Assembly: GCA_937927875.1 (NCBI GenBank) | Contig: CALEYV010000110.1 | Span: forward strand, 1 to 30,735 | Direction of reading: 5' to 3' | From: an uncultured Actinomycetes bacterium | GTDB taxonomy: Bacteria > Actinomycetota > Acidimicrobiia > IMCC26256 > PALSA-555 | Length of the DNA stretch: 30,735 nucleotides | Shown: piece by piece, positions 1 through 8,378 of the stretch | Position numbering within the stretch: position 1 is the first letter of the stretch | Layout of the letters: each line of letters opens with the position of its first letter | Program-made: the position numbers and the translations under genes | Notes under the pieces: model-generated | The model's database searches: none | Seen by the model: the letters and a program-made list of their open reading frames with translations, nothing else | What the model was told of the DNA's origin: nothing

Positions 1-1874
1 GCCGCCAGCGTCGGCCGCGAGATGTTGGCCAGCACCTCCGACCCGGTCGGCGTGTAGTGGATGCCGTCCCATCGGTATCCGGTGCCGCCGTCTCGCACCG
101 GCTGCCGGGCGTCGATGATGCCGACGCGCGCCGGGTCTCGGGCGGCCATGCTCTCGAACACGGCGTTGAGGTTGTCGGTGCCGCTCCCCGGCTGTTGGAT
201 CGTGGCCGGCGCGAGCACGAACTCGACGCGGGCGCCGTTGGCGCTCAGCTCGCTGATGGCGCAGGCCGCGGCCGCCTGCTCCTCGGCGTTCCAGCCCGGG
301 CTGCCCGAGTCCAACCAGCGACCGCCGACCAGGTGGGGCTGGGTGTCCCACAGGCTGAACATCACGACGACGACCGAGGGGTCGTAGACCTGCACGAGGG
401 GCGGGAACAGCTGGTACCAGTCACACTCGGGTGACGGCGGCCGAACGTGCACGTCGCCGGTGTTCTCGTCTCGGATCGCCTGCACCCACACGTCCATCGC
501 GCAGTACGAGCCGGGGTGGGGTGGCATGCCGGCTGGGATGAGCTCGTAGTCGCCGTGCGCGGCGGCGACGAACCCGTGCGCGGCCGACGCGGCGGTGGAG
601 TCGCCGACGAGCAGCACGCGCGGCACGTGCGAGGTCTCCCGAGCCGCCACGGTGTGGCTGATGGCGGAGCCCGAGACGACGACGGGCGGGGTGAACACCG
701 GCGGCGGCAGCGGGACGGCGAGGATCGCGACCGCGACGCCGCACGCCGCGACCGGCGTTACCACCCGCGCCGACCAGCCCCGCAGCGCACCGCGCCGGAT
801 CGGCATCTCGACCAGGCGGTACGAGGCCAGCGTCACCGTGAGCAGCAGGACGATGCGCACGAGCGTCGCCGACACGGGGTCGAGTCCGAGCCGGGCGTCG
901 GTCAGCACGGTCCAGATCGGCCAGTGCCACAGGTAGAGCCCGTACGAGATGAGTCCCACCGACACCAGAGGTCGAAGCGCCAGCACCTTGGAGACCGCGC
1001 CCGGGCGTGTCGTCGCGACGACGACCGGCACCGTGAGCAGCGCGGCCAGCGCGATGCCGCCCTGGTAGGCGAACGATCGCTGGCCGTCGATGACGGCGAA
1101 GCACGCGAAGACGCCGACCAGCGCCAGGGGCGCGACCTTCGAGCACAGCCGCGCCAGCCGGTCGCCGCCCGCGACGCACAGCGCGGCTGAGGCGCCCAGG
1201 AGCAGGCCGAAGGCGTGGGTGTCGGTCTGGAAGTACACGGCGGAAGGGTGCGACGGGTTGTAGAGGACTGCCATCAGGATGATGGACGCGGCCGCACCGC
1301 CGAGCGAGACCGCCAGCAGCCGCTGGCGACCGCCCCGCCGCAGGGCGAGGAACGCCGCCAGCACCAGCGGCCACACCAGGTAGAACTGCTCCTCGATCGC
1401 GAGGCTCCAGAGGTGCTGCAGCGGGCTCGGGGCGCTGAACTGGGTGAAGTAGCTCGCGCCATGGGCGGCGAAGTGCCAGTTCGCAACGTAGAAGAGGGAG
1501 GCGAGCGCGTCGCCGGGGAAGTCGCGCAACTGGACCGGGTCGGGCAGCGAGCTCAGCGCCCACAAGGTCACCACTGCGAGCAGCACGAAGAGCGCGGGGA
1601 GTAGTCGTCGGGCCCGCCGGGACCAGAACGCACCGAAGGCGAGCCCACCCCGGTCGCGATGCTCGGCGACGAGCAGCGACGTGATGAGGAACCCGGAGAT
1701 GACGAAGAAGACGTCAACCCCGAGGAAGCCACCCGGCAGCCAGTTGGCGCCGGCGTGGAACACGATGACCGCCAGCACGGCGACGGCCCGCAGGCCGTCC
1801 ATCGCCGGCGCGTAGGCGAAGCGCCGACCGGTGTGGCGGCTCCTCGTCCGGCTCTCCCCCCGGGACGACACCAT
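1..1874 (-). CDS. Acyltransferase 3 / SGNH-hydrolase fusion membrane protein (C-terminus cut by window edge)
   Basis: The protein belongs to the OafA/YrhL family, membrane enzymes that O-acylate cell-surface glycans. About 624 codons are present and the frame is still open at base 1. Near the N-terminus DGLRAVAVLAVIVFH carries the family's catalytic His at residue 40, followed by GVDVFFVISGFLIT and many hydrophobic segments; IEEQFYLVWPL is another family signature. The C-terminal third is a periplasmic-type SGNH esterase: VLLVGDSTA has the nucleophile Ser at about residue 426, and WDGIHYTPTG supplies the Asp603/His606 pair, so only a few residues should be missing. I chose ATG at 1874; GTG at 1877 is equally possible and neither has a good Shine-Dalgarno. 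The family usually transfers acetyl or succinyl groups to polysaccharide; donor and acceptor cannot be read here. It is transcribed alone on this strand in the visible part. Confidence 0.9.
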   Translation of the reverse strand, partial: MVSSRGESRTRSRHTGRRFAYAPAMDGLRAVAVLAVIVFHAGANWLPGGFLGVDVFFVISGFLITSLLVAEHRDRGGLAFGAFWSRRARRLLPALFVLLAVVTLWALSSLPDPVQLRDFPGDALASLFYVANWHFAAHGASYFTQFSAPSPLQHLWSLAIEEQFYLVWPLVLAAFLALRRGGRQRLLAVSLGGAAASIILMAVLYNPSHPSAVYFQTDTHAFGLLLGASAALCVAGGDRLARLCSKVAPLALVGVFACFAVIDGQRSFAYQGGIALAALLTVPVVVATTRPGAVSKVLALRPLVSVGLISYGLYLWHWPIWTVLTDARLGLDPVSATLVRIVLLLTVTLASYRLVEMPIRRGALRGWSARVVTPVAACGVAVAILAVPLPPPVFTPPVVVSGSAISHTVAARETSHVPRVLLVGDSTAASAAHGFVAAAHGDYELIPAGMPPHPGSYCAMDVWVQAIRDENTGDVHVRPPSPECDWYQLFPPLVQVYDPSVVVVMFSLWDTQPHLVGGRWLDSGSPGWNAEEQAAAACAISELSANGARVEFVLAPATIQQPGSGTDNLNAVFESMAARDPARVGIIDARQPVRDGGTGYRWDGIHYTPTGSEVLANISRPTLA

Positions 1875-2011
1875 CACGATGCAGAACGTTCACGGACGGC
1901 GTCGATAACGGTTCGGTGCCGCGACGCTCGAGTGCGGCGGACGCGCCCGCGGAGCGCGACGCGTCAGGCCAGCCCGAGACTCCAGGCGGCGGGCTGACAC
2001 GTCACGTTGAT

Positions 2012-2030
2012 GCCCACGGGGAGCGTGGGC
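2012..2030 (-). terminator. Hairpin terminator after the 2044-2955 gene
   Basis: GCCCACG (2012-2018) and CGTGGGC (2024-2030) form a perfect 7-bp stem with a 5-base loop, 13 bases past the stop codon of the minus-strand gene at 2044. There is no T-tract, as is common in high-GC actinobacteria, so termination strength is uncertain. Confidence 0.45.
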
Positions 2031-2043
2031 GAAACCGCGCGAC

Positions 2044-2955
2044 TCAGCGCGAGAGGGCGTCGATCGTCGCTTGCACGGTCGCCTCGAGCGGGTTCGACGC
2101 GGTGCCGATCCCGTGCGCGACCGTGACGTGGCCGGGCCCCTCGAGCGCGACCGCGACGACGCTGCGGCCATCGGCGGCCGTCTCGACCTCCCGCACCCAC
2201 GCCACCGCCCGTGGTGGTGTCCCCGGCCGGTCACGCCACGCGGCCAGGGCGGCCTCGGCGGCGCCGGCCGGACCGTGGGCTCGCGGGGCCCGTCCGATCG
2301 TGCGGATCTCACCACCGCGCAGATGCACCTCGAGCTCGCCGGTCTCGGCGTCCTCTCGCACCGCGATCAGCTCGAGCGGCGGCGTCGGCGCCCAGAAGAT
2401 CGGCGCCAGGTCGGGCCGGGCGCCAGCGTCGCCCTGTGCTCCCACGACCTCGACGACCACGCTGCGCGCGATCCTTGCCTTGACCAGGGCGAGGGCGGCT
2501 CGGGCCACGTCGCCCCCCGCGTGGCCGGGGCCGAGCTGGATCCGCACCACGTCCTGCCCGGCGTCCCCGGCGACTGCCTCGACCCCATCCAACCGCCGGA
2601 GCTCCAGCTCGAGCGCGTCGAACGGATCGAGCGCGCCCGGCTCGATGGTGCTGGCGCGCAGGACGACCCCGCAGAGCGCGACCGCCAGCTCGAGATCGGC
2701 TCCCGGCTCGCCGGACGGCTCGGTCGACCACGAGGTGCCCGGCTCGATGTGATCCGCCAGTTCGCCGCGGGGGGCGGCGAACCGCTGCCGACCGAGGCGC
2801 GGATCGTCGACGGCGATGGTCAGCCGCTGAAGGCCGCGCTCGGTGCGCACTCGCTCGAGCGCCGCGTAGGCGAGCGCGAGCCCTTCACCCTCGAGCGGAC
2901 CGCCGCCTGAGGACGGGACAGCCCGGAGATGCGGAGGTTCAGGCACCGCGATCAC
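2044..2955 (-). CDS. Conserved-looking hypothetical protein, 303 aa
   Basis: I do not recognise a family with a known function. The protein is soluble-looking, acidic and rich in Ala, Val, Glu and Asp, without signal peptide or membrane segment. After a Pro/Gly-rich N-terminus (residues 1-25) come alternating strands and helices. The last 60 residues (VETAADGRSVVAVALEG, then GTASNPLEATVQATIDALSR) look like a small alpha/beta module seen at the ends of other actinobacterial unknowns. Coding is supported by strongly GC-rich third positions and a clean start: GTG at 2955 lies 7 bases after a TAACGT hexamer, matching the leaderless layout of other genes here. It diverges from argS with about 70 bases between the two starts, so they may share a control region, but the sequence gives no functional link. 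Confidence 0.75.
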   Translation of the reverse strand: MIAVPEPPHLRAVPSSGGGPLEGEGLALAYAALERVRTERGLQRLTIAVDDPRLGRQRFAAPRGELADHIEPGTSWSTEPSGEPGADLELAVALCGVVLRASTIEPGALDPFDALELELRRLDGVEAVAGDAGQDVVRIQLGPGHAGGDVARAALALVKARIARSVVVEVVGAQGDAGARPDLAPIFWAPTPPLELIAVREDAETGELEVHLRGGEIRTIGRAPRAHGPAGAAEAALAAWRDRPGTPPRAVAWVREVETAADGRSVVAVALEGPGHVTVAHGIGTASNPLEATVQATIDALSR

Positions 2956-2962
2956 TAGCGCG

Positions 2963-2968
2963 ACGTTA
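2963..2968 (-). promoter_or_regulatory. Leaderless-type -10 element, TAACGT
   Basis: On the minus strand TAACGT lies 7 bases before the GTG start at 2955, with no Shine-Dalgarno between. It fits the TANNNT pattern repeated in the window. Confidence 0.5.
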
Positions 2969-3026
2969 CGCGAATGCCCAGGTCGCTCGTCGGGGTCCGG
3001 CAGTACGATGCAGTACCCGGTGCGCC

Positions 3027-4694
3027 GTGCCGGGCCCGCGCCCTGTGATCCGCAAAGAACTTCTTGATGCTGTGCGCGCCGCGCTGGCCGCAGCCGGCTT
3101 TCCCGAGCCGGTCGGCGGCGTCGCGCTCGAGACGCCGAAGCAGCGCGATCACGGTGACTGGTCGACGAACGCTGCGCTCGCCGTCGCCAAGCCGGCCGGC
3201 GTGGCGCCGATGGAGGCGGCGGCGCGCATCAAGGCCGCTCTCGAGGAAGCCCCGTGGCCGCACCTCGAAGCGATCGAGGTGGCGAAGCCGGGCTTCCTGA
3301 ACTTCCGCGTCGCGCCGAGCGGGCTGCACGCGGTGCTGCGGGCCGTCATCGCGGCGGGAGAGCGCTGGGGCCACGGGACGGCCCTCCACGACGAGCGGAT
3401 CAACCTCGAGTTCGTGTCCGCGAACCCGACCGGCCCGCTGCACGCGGGCGGCGGGCGCTGGGTCGCGGTCGGCGACGCCCTCGCCAACCTGCTGGCGGCC
3501 GAGGGCGCGGTCGTCCACCGCGAGTACTACCTGAATGACGCCGGGAACCAGCTCGACACGTTCGGCGCCTCGCTCATGGCCCGGTACCAGGACCGGGAGC
3601 CACCGGAGGACGGCTACCAGGGCGAGTACCTCGTCGACATGGCGCTCCGGATGCGGGCCGAACTCGGGGACGCCGTGTCCGAGGAGCAGGCGCGCGAGTG
3701 GGGCTACCGCGACGTCGTTCGGCAGCTCCGTGAGGATCTTGGCCGGATCGGCGTCCATTTCGACACCTGGTTCTCTGAGCGCACGCTCCACGAGCGCGGG
3801 GATGTCCCGGCCGTGCTGGCCGACCTCCGCGAGCGGGGCGTCACGTTCGAGCAGGACGGCGCGACGTGGCTGCGCTCGACCGACTACGGGGACAACCGCG
3901 ACCGCGTGCTCGTGAAGTCCGACGGGTCGACGACGTATCTCTGCAACGACCTCGCCTACCACCGCGACAAGCTGAACCGGGGCTGGCCGCGTCTCGTCGA
4001 CATCTGGGGCGCCGACCACCACGGTCAGGTGAAGTCGCTGCAGGCCGGGCTGGCGGCGCTAGGCCATGCGGGCGAGCCCGAGGTGCTGCTCGGCCAGCTC
4101 GTCAAGCTGCTGCGGGGCGGGCAGCCGGTGCGGCTGTCGAAGCGGGCGGGAGACGTCGTGACGCTCGCCGACATCCTCGACGAGGTCGACCCCGACGTGT
4201 GCCGGCTGACCTTCCTGCTCCAGGGCATCGACACGCCGCAGACCTTCGACCTCGACGTCGTCACCGCGCAGTCGATGGAGAACCCCGTCTACTACGTGCA
4301 GTACGCACACGCGCGGGCGGTCTCGATCAGCCGACGCGCCGCCGTCGCGGGCGTGACGCGACATCCCGTCCTGGACACGGACCTCGCCGTCCTCACGCAC
4401 GAGCGGGAGCTCGACTTGCTCCGCGCCCTGGACGGGTTCCCGGGCGTCGTCGCCGAGGCGGCGGCCCTGCGGGCACCGCACCGCGTGACGACCTGGGTGC
4501 GCGACTTCGCGTCCCGCTTCCACGGCTTCTACCGGGACTGCCGGGTCCTCACCGATGACGAGCCGCTCACCCAGGGCCGCCTCTGGCTGGCGGAAGGGTG
4601 CCGGGTCGGCCTGTCGAACGCGCTCACGCTGCTGGGCGTGAGCGCGCCCGACGAGATGGCTCGCATCGACGAGGCGGACGGCGTCGAGCCGTGA
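3027..4694 (+). CDS. argS: Arginyl-tRNA synthetase
   Basis: Class I aminoacyl-tRNA synthetase that charges tRNA-Arg in the cytoplasm. The 555 residues show the N-terminal Add-1 domain (RDHGDWSTNAAL), the ATP-site signature SANPTGPLHAGGGR at about residue 132, where HAGG replaces the textbook HIGH, the KMSKS-equivalent RLSKRAGDVVTL near residue 370, and a C-terminal anticodon-binding helical domain. The HxGG form is, from memory, usual for actinobacterial ArgRS, so it is not a defect. The start is GTG at 3027; GTG at 3045 is in frame and possible. TACGAT at 3004-3009 could be the -10 element, giving a very short leader. The TGA stop overlaps the GTG of lysA by 4 bases, so this is the first gene of an argS-lysA-hom-thrC operon, an arrangement common in Actinomycetota. 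Confidence 0.97.
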   Translation: MPGPRPVIRKELLDAVRAALAAAGFPEPVGGVALETPKQRDHGDWSTNAALAVAKPAGVAPMEAAARIKAALEEAPWPHLEAIEVAKPGFLNFRVAPSGLHAVLRAVIAAGERWGHGTALHDERINLEFVSANPTGPLHAGGGRWVAVGDALANLLAAEGAVVHREYYLNDAGNQLDTFGASLMARYQDREPPEDGYQGEYLVDMALRMRAELGDAVSEEQAREWGYRDVVRQLREDLGRIGVHFDTWFSERTLHERGDVPAVLADLRERGVTFEQDGATWLRSTDYGDNRDRVLVKSDGSTTYLCNDLAYHRDKLNRGWPRLVDIWGADHHGQVKSLQAGLAALGHAGEPEVLLGQLVKLLRGGQPVRLSKRAGDVVTLADILDEVDPDVCRLTFLLQGIDTPQTFDLDVVTAQSMENPVYYVQYAHARAVSISRRAAVAGVTRHPVLDTDLAVLTHERELDLLRALDGFPGVVAEAAALRAPHRVTTWVRDFASRFHGFYRDCRVLTDDEPLTQGRLWLAEGCRVGLSNALTLLGVSAPDEMARIDEADGVEP

Positions 4695-5968
4695 TCTCGC
4701 CGGCACCGGTCGACCGGTCCCTCGTCCCGCCGGCGCTGGTGGACGTCGACCTCGAGCCGCTCGCGGAGCAGTTCGAGACCCCGCTCTTCGTGTACGACGA
4801 GGACGAGCTCCGACGGCGCTGCGCGCAGTACCGCGAGGTGTTCGGTGACGACGGTGTCGTGTACGCGGGGAAGGCGTTCCTTTGCACCGAGATGGCGCGG
4901 CTCGTCGCCGAGGAGGGCCTGCACCTCGACGTGGCCACCGGCGGCGAGCTGCACGTCGCGCAGACCGCCGGCTTCCCGTCGGCGCGCCTCGTGCAGCACG
5001 GCAACAACAAGTCCGACGACGAGCTGCGCGCCGGGCTCGACGCCGGCGTTGGCCGGATCGTGGCCGACTCGTTCGACGAGCTCGACCGGCTCGAGCACCT
5101 CGCGCGCGACGCAGCCGAGCCCCCGACCGTGCTCGTCCGGGTCACGCCCGGCGTCGAGGCGCACACCCACGAGTACATCGAGACCGGGACCGAGGACTCG
5201 AAGTTCGGGTTCACCGTGGCGGCCGGGATCGCGCTCGCGGCCGCGCGCCGCGTGACCACGAGCCCGGTCCTGCGCTTCGGGGGACTGCACTGCCACATCG
5301 GCTCGCAGATCGAGCGGCTCGATCCGTGGGGCCTCGCCATCGCGGCGCTGGCCCGGGTCGCGGCCGACCTCGACGTCGCCGTGCCCGAGCTGAACGTCGG
5401 CGGCGGGCTCGGCGCCCGCTACCTCGCCGAGGACCCGGTGCTCGACGTCACCGAGTACGCGGCCACCCTTCGACGGGCGGTGGCCGACAGCTGGGCGGAG
5501 ATCGGCGAGCCGCCCCGGCTTCTCGTCGAGCCCGGCCGGTCGATCGTCGCGCCCTGTGCGATCACGCTGTACCGGGTCGGGACGGTGAAGGAGGTACCCG
5601 GAATCGGCACCTTCGTCGCGGTCGACGGCGGCATGAGCGACAACCCGCGCCCGTCCCTGTACGGCGCCGGCTACGAGGCCTACCTGCCAGCCCGGATGGC
5701 GGCTGAGCGGCCGCTGCAGTGCCGCGTGGTCGGGAAGCACTGCGAGCAGGGTGACGTCATTGTGGCGAACGCCTGCCTGCCGGAGGGGGTGCGCCGAGGG
5801 GACCTGCTGGCAACGCCCACGACGGGTGCGTACGGCTACTCGATGGCCTCGAACTACAACAAGGTCCCGCGCCCGGCCGTGGTGTTCCTGCGGGGTGGAA
5901 CGCCGCGTCTCGTCGTTCGGCGCGAGACGCCCGCTGATCTCGTTCGTCTCGACCTGGTGGGAGACTGA
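4691..5968 (+). CDS. lysA: Diaminopimelate decarboxylase
   Basis: PLP enzyme of fold type III that decarboxylates meso-diaminopimelate to L-lysine, the last step of lysine synthesis. The protein is 425 residues, normal for LysA. The PLP lysine is Lys61 in VVYAGKAF; further family landmarks are HGNNKSDDEL, HCHIGSQIE, the glycine-rich phosphate site LNVGGGLG, VEPGRSIV, and GKHCEQGDVI with the active-site Cys. GGMSDNPRPSLYGA is also typical. An upstream ATG at 4598 is in frame but lies well inside argS; GTG at 4691, overlapping the argS stop as GTGA, is the natural start and implies translational coupling. hom follows 8 bases later. Confidence 0.97.
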   Translation: MISPAPVDRSLVPPALVDVDLEPLAEQFETPLFVYDEDELRRRCAQYREVFGDDGVVYAGKAFLCTEMARLVAEEGLHLDVATGGELHVAQTAGFPSARLVQHGNNKSDDELRAGLDAGVGRIVADSFDELDRLEHLARDAAEPPTVLVRVTPGVEAHTHEYIETGTEDSKFGFTVAAGIALAAARRVTTSPVLRFGGLHCHIGSQIERLDPWGLAIAALARVAADLDVAVPELNVGGGLGARYLAEDPVLDVTEYAATLRRAVADSWAEIGEPPRLLVEPGRSIVAPCAITLYRVGTVKEVPGIGTFVAVDGGMSDNPRPSLYGAGYEAYLPARMAAERPLQCRVVGKHCEQGDVIVANACLPEGVRRGDLLATPTTGAYGYSMASNYNKVPRPAVVFLRGGTPRLVVRRETPADLVRLDLVGD

Positions 5969-5976
5969 GCGTCGCT

Positions 5977-7266
5977 ATGGCAGCTCCCGTGCGCGTCGGC
6001 CTCCTCGGGTGCGGCAACGTCGGTTCTGCCATCGTGCGCCTCCTCGACGAGCACGCCGACCGCATCGCGGGCCGGGCCGGAGCCAACCTCGAGGTGACCC
6101 GGGTCGTTGTCCGCGACGTCACGCGGGCCCGAGACGTCAAGCTCGCCCCCGAGCGGTTCACGACCGACGCCGCCAGCGTCGTCGAGGGCTCGGACATCGA
6201 CATCATCGTGGAGGTCATCGGCGGGGTCGAGCCGGCGGGCTCGCTCATCCGGCGCGCGCTCGAGGCGGGCAAGCCCGTCGTCACCGCGAACAAGGAGCTC
6301 ATCGCGCAGCGGGGACCGGAGCTGTTCGAGACCGCGGCCCGGGCCGGTGTCGACCTGCTCTTCGAAGCGTCGGTGGCGGGCGGGATCCCGCTCATGCGTC
6401 CGCTCCGGGAATCCCTGGCCGGTGACCGCATCGAGCGGGTCACGGGCATCGTCAACGGCACGACGAACTACATCCTCACCCGCATGACCGAGCTCGGCAC
6501 CTCGTTCGCGGACGCGCTGGCGGACGCGCAGCGGCAAGGGTTCGCCGAGCCCGACCCGAGCGCCGACATCGGGGGGCAGGACGCCGCGGCCAAGGCCGCG
6601 ATCATCGCCACGATCGCGTTCGGGGCCCGCGTTCACGCCGACGACGTCCACACCGAGGGGATCTCCGACATCACCGACGACGACATCGCCTCGGCCCGGA
6701 TGCTCGGCTACGTGATCAAGCTGCTGGCCGTCGCCGAGGAGGTCGGCGGTGACATCGCGGTGCGGGTCCACCCGGCGATGGTGCCGCTGCAGCATCCGCT
6801 GGCCACGGTGCGGGACTCGTTCAACGCGGTGCTGATCGAAGGGGAGGCGGTCGGCGAGCTCATGCTCTACGGACGCGGCGCCGGCCCCGGGCCGACCGCG
6901 TCGGCCGTGCTCGGCGACCTCGTCGACGCGGCGCGCAACCTCGTCGCGGGGGCGAAGGGGGCGACCATCGGCGGCCTCGTCGATCGGCCGATCCGTCCCA
7001 TCGGCGAGCTCGAGTCCCAGTTCTACCTGCTCATCGAAGTCGCCGACCGGCCCGGCGTGCTCGCCGCCATCGCGGCCGAGTTCGGCCGCCACGAGGTCTC
7101 GATCCAGTCGATGGACCAGCGGGGGCTCGGCGCCGACGCCCGGCTCGTGTTCATCACCCACTCGTCGCGGGAGGCCGACGTGCGCGCCACCCTCGACGCA
7201 CTCCGCAGTGTCGAACCGGTGCACCGCGTCGGTTCGGTCATCCGCGTGCTCGGGGACGTCGGTTGA
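5977..7266 (+). CDS. hom: Homoserine dehydrogenase with C-terminal ACT domain
   Basis: Reduces aspartate semialdehyde to homoserine, the branch point to threonine and methionine. The 429 residues contain the N-terminal NAD(P)-binding Rossmann motif GLLGCGNVGSAIV (residues 8-20), TANKELIAQ with Lys106, the family signature NGTTNYILTRM (160-170), and DPSADIGGQDAAAKA with Lys206. From about residue 350 an ACT domain begins (YLLIEVADRPGVLAAIAAEF), normally the allosteric threonine sensor, so feedback inhibition is likely. ATG at 5977 lies 8 bases after lysA. The stop TGA overlaps the TTG start of thrC. This is the standard monofunctional actinobacterial enzyme, without an aspartokinase domain. 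Confidence 0.97.
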   Translation: MAAPVRVGLLGCGNVGSAIVRLLDEHADRIAGRAGANLEVTRVVVRDVTRARDVKLAPERFTTDAASVVEGSDIDIIVEVIGGVEPAGSLIRRALEAGKPVVTANKELIAQRGPELFETAARAGVDLLFEASVAGGIPLMRPLRESLAGDRIERVTGIVNGTTNYILTRMTELGTSFADALADAQRQGFAEPDPSADIGGQDAAAKAAIIATIAFGARVHADDVHTEGISDITDDDIASARMLGYVIKLLAVAEEVGGDIAVRVHPAMVPLQHPLATVRDSFNAVLIEGEAVGELMLYGRGAGPGPTASAVLGDLVDAARNLVAGAKGATIGGLVDRPIRPIGELESQFYLLIEVADRPGVLAAIAAEFGRHEVSIQSMDQRGLGADARLVFITHSSREADVRATLDALRSVEPVHRVGSVIRVLGDVG

Positions 7267-8321
7267 GCGCCCCGTGGCGGGGCGTCATCGAGGCGTTCCG
7301 GGACCGGCTCCCGGTCACGCCGGCCACACCGGTCGTGACGCTCCTCGAGGGGAACACCCCTCTGCTCGAAGCGCCGAACCTCGCGGCCCAGGCCGGGGTG
7401 GCGGAGGCGTACCTGAAGATCGAAGGGGCCAACCCGACCGGGTCGTTCAAGGACCGGGGCATGACGGTGGCGGTGTCGAACGCGCTCGGGCGCGGCGCGA
7501 AGGCCGTGATCTGCGCCTCGACGGGCAACACCTCGGCGTCGGCGGCCGCGTACGCGGCGCGGGCCGGCCTGCTGGGCGGCGTCGTGCTGCCGGCGGGGCA
7601 GATCGCGCTCGGCAAGCTCGCCCAGGCGCTCATCCACGGCGCCCGCGTCGTCCCGGTGCGGGGAACGTTCGACGAGGCGCTGGCGATCGTGCGGGAGCTC
7701 GGTGAGCGCCCCGGGGTCGAGGTCGTGAACTCGACCAACCAGGACCGGATCGAAGGGCAGAAGACGGCCGCGTTCGAGGTCGTCGACGTGCTCGGCGACG
7801 CGCCGTCGGTGCACTGCCTGCCGGTCGGCAACGCCGGCAACATCACGGCGTACTGGCGCGGCTACTGCGAGGACGCCGACGCCGGTCACGCGACCCGCCG
7901 GCCTCGCATGCTCGGATGGCAGGCGGCGGGCGCGGCGCCGATCGTGCTCGGCGAGCCCGTCTTGCACCCCGAGACCATCGCGACCGCGATCCAGATCGGG
8001 AACCCGGCCTCGTGGCGGTCCGCGGTCGCGGCTCGCGACGAGTCCGGCGGGCACATCGGCGCGGTGTCCGACGCCGAGATCCTCCACGCCTACCGGCTGC
8101 TCGCGGCCAGCGTCGGGGTCTTCGTCGAGCCGGCATCGGCGGCGTCGGTCGCGGGCCTGCTCCGCGCCGCCACCGAGGGGCTCGTCGCGAGCTCCGACGT
8201 CGTCGTCTGCACCGTCACCGGCCACGGGCTCAAGGACCCCCAACGCGCCATCGCCGAGGTGGACGTGGGGCCGGCGGTCGAAGCCGACCCGGTGCCGGTG
8301 GCGGCCGCGGTCGGGATCTGA
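7263..8321 (+). CDS. thrC: Threonine synthase
   Basis: PLP enzyme of fold type II that converts O-phosphohomoserine to threonine. The protein has 352 residues, the short ThrC form. The PLP lysine is Lys63 in NPTGSFKDRGM; CASTGNTSASAAAYAARAG and the phosphate-binding GNAGNITAYWRGY are further landmarks. The start is TTG at 7263, overlapping the hom stop as TTGA; no better start is nearby and the overlap implies coupled translation. No ordinary GHMP-kinase thrB follows; instead a perfect palindrome at 8341-8358 appears to end the operon, and the likely kinase is the apgM-type gene at 10739. Confidence 0.97.
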   Translation: MSAPWRGVIEAFRDRLPVTPATPVVTLLEGNTPLLEAPNLAAQAGVAEAYLKIEGANPTGSFKDRGMTVAVSNALGRGAKAVICASTGNTSASAAAYAARAGLLGGVVLPAGQIALGKLAQALIHGARVVPVRGTFDEALAIVRELGERPGVEVVNSTNQDRIEGQKTAAFEVVDVLGDAPSVHCLPVGNAGNITAYWRGYCEDADAGHATRRPRMLGWQAAGAAPIVLGEPVLHPETIATAIQIGNPASWRSAVAARDESGGHIGAVSDAEILHAYRLLAASVGVFVEPASAASVAGLLRAATEGLVASSDVVVCTVTGHGLKDPQRAIAEVDVGPAVEADPVPVAAAVGI

Positions 8322-8340
8322 CCGCTCGTCGAGGGCTTCG

Positions 8341-8358
8341 GCCGCCGTCGACGGCGGC
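8341..8358 (+). terminator. 18-bp perfect palindrome after thrC
   Basis: GCCGCCGTCGACGGCGGC is a perfect palindrome that can fold as a 7-bp GC stem with a TCGA loop, 19 bases past the thrC stop and followed by TT. Its place suggests a terminator, but it also sits 5 bases before the -10-like TAGGCT of the next gene, so an operator role is possible. Confidence 0.5.
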
Positions 8359-8363
8359 TTGCG

Positions 8364-8369
8364 TAGGCT
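8364..8369 (+). promoter_or_regulatory. Leaderless-type -10 element, TAGGCT
   Basis: TAGGCT lies 9 bases before the ATG at 8379, with no Shine-Dalgarno sequence between them. Confidence 0.45.
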
Positions 8370-8378
8370 CGACCGCCC

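Noticed and set aside
421..1563. 380-codon open frame on the minus strand
   Set aside because: It is an Arg/Pro-rich shadow of the acyltransferase, whose true frame shows clear OafA and SGNH motifs over the same bases.
3405..3460. HAGG in place of HIGH in ArgRS as an inactivating change
   Set aside because: HxGG at this place is, as far as I recall, normal for actinobacterial ArgRS; the KMSKS-like motif is intact.
2955..4022. 355-codon minus-strand frame opposite argS
   Set aside because: Antisense shadow caused by high GC; the plus strand encodes an intact ArgRS.
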